From NCBI GenBank assembly GCA_945877525.1, contig CAMDVP010000172.1, positions 1-6,594 of the forward strand: 6,594 bases of DNA. Reading direction: 5' to 3'. Position 1 is the stretch's first letter; the number at the start of each line of letters is the position of its first letter. Below are positions 4,789 through 6,594 of this stretch, piece after piece. The DNA is from an uncultured Clostridia bacterium. GTDB taxonomy: Bacteria > Bacillota > Clostridia > Christensenellales > Aristaeellaceae. Made by a program: the position numbers and the translations under genes. A model generated the notes under the pieces. That model did no database searches. It saw only the letters and a list, made by a program, of their open reading frames with translations, and was not told the origin of the DNA.

Positions 4789-6594
4789 TCACCCCTGTAC
4801 GCGGTAAACGTCGATCACGTCCGACTTTTTCCGCAGCTGTTTGATCACCTTGTCCATCTGGTCGCGGGAGCGCACCTCCAGCGTCAGCCGGATGGCCGAG
4901 GTCTTGGTCTTTTCGTCCACCTGGGCAGAAATGGCCTTGATGGGCACGTTCATTTCGCCAATGTAGGTGGCCAGTTCGCCCAGCAGGCTCACATGATCGT
5001 AGGCCACCACCTTGATGGAGGCATAGAAGCTGCCCACGCCGTTGTCGGCCCAGTCCACCTCCACCCGTCGCTCTTCCTCGCCGTGCAGGGCGTTGACGCA
5101 CTCCGCCTTGTGGATGGTCACGCCCCGGCCCCTCGTGATGTAGCCCACAATTTCGTCGCCGGGCACGGGGCTGCAGCACTTGGCGAAGCGCACGGGGATG
5201 TCCATGTCCTCATTGCCCACCATGATGATGCCGTGGTTGGCGCGGCTGGCGTTGACCCGCTGCTCAGCCTGCTCGGGCAACTCCTCCAGCTTCGGCGCAG
5301 GAGCAGGCTCGTGGGCGCGCTGCTCGTCGATGAGCTTGGACACCACATACACCGCCGCCATGCCGCCGTAGCCCACCGCGCCGAACACGTCATCCATTTC
5401 CACAAAGCCATACTTCTTCAGCATGCCCTCGCAGTATTCAGGCTTGAGCAGATCCCGCAGGTCGACGCCCCGGCGCTTGCATTCCCTGTCCACCATGGCG
5501 CGGCCCAGCTCAATGTTTTCACTCTTGAGCTCCTTTTTCAGGAACTGGCGGATCTTCGCCTTGGCCTGGGGGGTTTTGCAGATGCGCAGCCAGTCGGTGG
5601 ACGGGCCCTTGCAGGCGGCGGAGGTCATGATCTCCACCCGGTCGCCGGTTTCCAGTGGCGTGTCGAGGGGCACAATCTTGCCGTTCACCTTGGCGCCCAC
5701 GCACTTGTTGCCCACGGCGGAATGGATGCGGTAGGCAAAGTCAAGGGGCGTGGCGCCCTTGGGCATGGAGATTACGTCGCCCTTTGGGGTAAAGAGGAAA
5801 ACCTCCTCGGAGAACAGGTCGGTTTTGAGGGTGTCGACAAACTCCTTGCTGTCGCGGGTTTCGTTCTGCCAGTCCAGAATTTGACGCACCCAGAACAGCT
5901 TGCTGTCCAGGTCGTTGCCCCCGCCGCCGCCCTCCTTGTAGCGCCAGTGGGCGGCGATGCCGTACTCGGCCACCCGGTGCATCTCCCAGGTGCGGATCTG
6001 CACCTCAAAGGGAAAGGGCATCTTCCGCCCGCCCACCACCGTGGTGTGCAGGGACTGGTACATATTGGCCTTGGGCACGGAGATATAGTCCTTGAAGCGG
6101 CCGGGAATCTGGTTCCACAGGGTATGCACAATGCCCAGCACGGCGTAGCAGTCGGGGATGGTATCCACCAGCACCCGGATGGCGATCAGGTCGTAAATCT
6201 GGTCGAAGGGCTTGTTCTGCAAAACCATCTTTCGGTAGATGGAGTAGAAGTGCTTTGGCCGGCCGTCGATGTCGTAGTGGATATGCTGCTCGTCCAGCTT
6301 GGCGGAAAGCTCCGCAATCACCATACGGATGTTTTCCTGGCGCTCGGAGCGCTTCTGCCCTACCTTCTGCACCAGGTTCTGATACCCTGCGGGGTCAATA
6401 TATCGCAGGGAAAGATCCTCCAGCTCCTGCTTGATGGCATACACGCCCAGCCGGTGGGCCAGAGGGGCATAGATGTCGAGAGTTTCCCTGGCGATGGCCA
6501 CCTGCCGGGCCTCGGGCTGGTGCTTGAGGGTGCGCATGTTGTGCAGGCGGTCGGCCAGCTTGATGAGCACCACGCGGATGTCCTTGCTCATGGC
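4789..6594 (-). CDS. relA: Bifunctional (p)ppGpp synthetase/hydrolase, RelA/SpoT homologue (5' end cut by window)
   Basis: Long RSH protein that makes and degrades the stringent-response alarmone (p)ppGpp in the cytoplasm. The reading frame is open to the window edge, and 600 residues are visible from the Met at 6591. That Met is internal: the family has about 130-150 further residues carrying most of the HD hydrolase site. Visible in order (numbered from that Met): end of the HD domain with KLADRLHNM (D14, N18); synthetase domain about 100-220 with GRPKH (R111), D134, the MYQSLH segment (Y178, H182) and EVQIR (E196); TGS domain about 260-324 with H290; a helical region; a zinc-finger/RIS domain with C472, C473, H494, C498; and a C-terminal ACT domain about 521-598. 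The RFKD motif (165-168) is the RxKD type of bifunctional enzymes, not the ExDD type of synthetase-only RelA. A GGGGG run (221-225) lies just after the synthetase core. The stop is TGA at 4791-4789, four bases before dtd. The symbol may be rel or relA by convention. Confidence 0.97.
   Translation of the reverse strand, partial: AMSKDIRVVLIKLADRLHNMRTLKHQPEARQVAIARETLDIYAPLAHRLGVYAIKQELEDLSLRYIDPAGYQNLVQKVGQKRSERQENIRMVIAELSAKLDEQHIHYDIDGRPKHFYSIYRKMVLQNKPFDQIYDLIAIRVLVDTIPDCYAVLGIVHTLWNQIPGRFKDYISVPKANMYQSLHTTVVGGRKMPFPFEVQIRTWEMHRVAEYGIAAHWRYKEGGGGGNDLDSKLFWVRQILDWQNETRDSKEFVDTLKTDLFSEEVFLFTPKGDVISMPKGATPLDFAYRIHSAVGNKCVGAKVNGKIVPLDTPLETGDRVEIMTSAACKGPSTDWLRICKTPQAKAKIRQFLKKELKSENIELGRAMVDRECKRRGVDLRDLLKPEYCEGMLKKYGFVEMDDVFGAVGYGGMAAVYVVSKLIDEQRAHEPAPAPKLEELPEQAEQRVNASRANHGIIMVGNEDMDIPVRFAKCCSPVPGDEIVGYITRGRGVTIHKAECVNALHGEEERRVEVDWADNGVGSFYASIKVVAYDHVSLLGELATYIGEMNVPIKAISAQVDEKTKTSAIRLTLEVRSRDQMDKVIKQLRKKSDVIDVYRVQG

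Noticed and set aside
6589..6591. ATG at 6591 as the true start of the RSH gene
   Set aside because: The codon before it is sense (GCC, Ala), and family alignment places this Met inside the HD domain, so the gene continues beyond the window.

Overview
The window is a gene-dense, GC-rich stretch (roughly 60-65% GC by eye). All six genes lie on the minus strand, and no gap between neighbouring genes exceeds 11 bases. The protein sequences and the order RSH - dtd - metallo-beta-lactamase-fold hydrolase - hemZ point to Bacillota, most likely a high-GC member of the class Clostridia. The family or genus cannot be fixed from this sequence.

In transcription order (right to left): a RelA/SpoT-type (p)ppGpp synthetase/hydrolase that lacks its N-terminus because the window ends inside it (4789-6594); D-aminoacyl-tRNA deacylase Dtd (4335-4784); a short MBL-fold hydrolase of the glyoxalase II-like type (3745-4323); the radical SAM protein HemZ (2300-3745); a small protein with two membrane segments and an extracytoplasmic domain (1719-2294); and a large DUF2142-family polytopic membrane protein (20-1726 plus its stop at 17-19). 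Genes abut or overlap by 1 to 8 bases, and Shine-Dalgarno motifs sit in the 3' ends of the preceding genes. This looks like one operon with translational coupling. No promoter or terminator is visible. Any promoter should lie beyond the right edge, and the operon may continue past the left edge.

The first four genes are conserved housekeeping and stress functions: stringent response, removal of D-amino acids from tRNA, thioester or related hydrolysis, and a HemN-like radical SAM enzyme. The last two form a membrane pair whose job is not known. The DUF2142 protein has the look of a GT-C-like membrane enzyme and may act on cell-envelope glycans, with the small protein as a possible partner; that is inference. 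I see no phage, transposon, CRISPR, tRNA or rRNA. The least described part is the membrane pair at 17-2294. Two smaller oddities are the abrupt end of the MBL protein and the interleaved TGATGATGA stop/start junction into hemZ.
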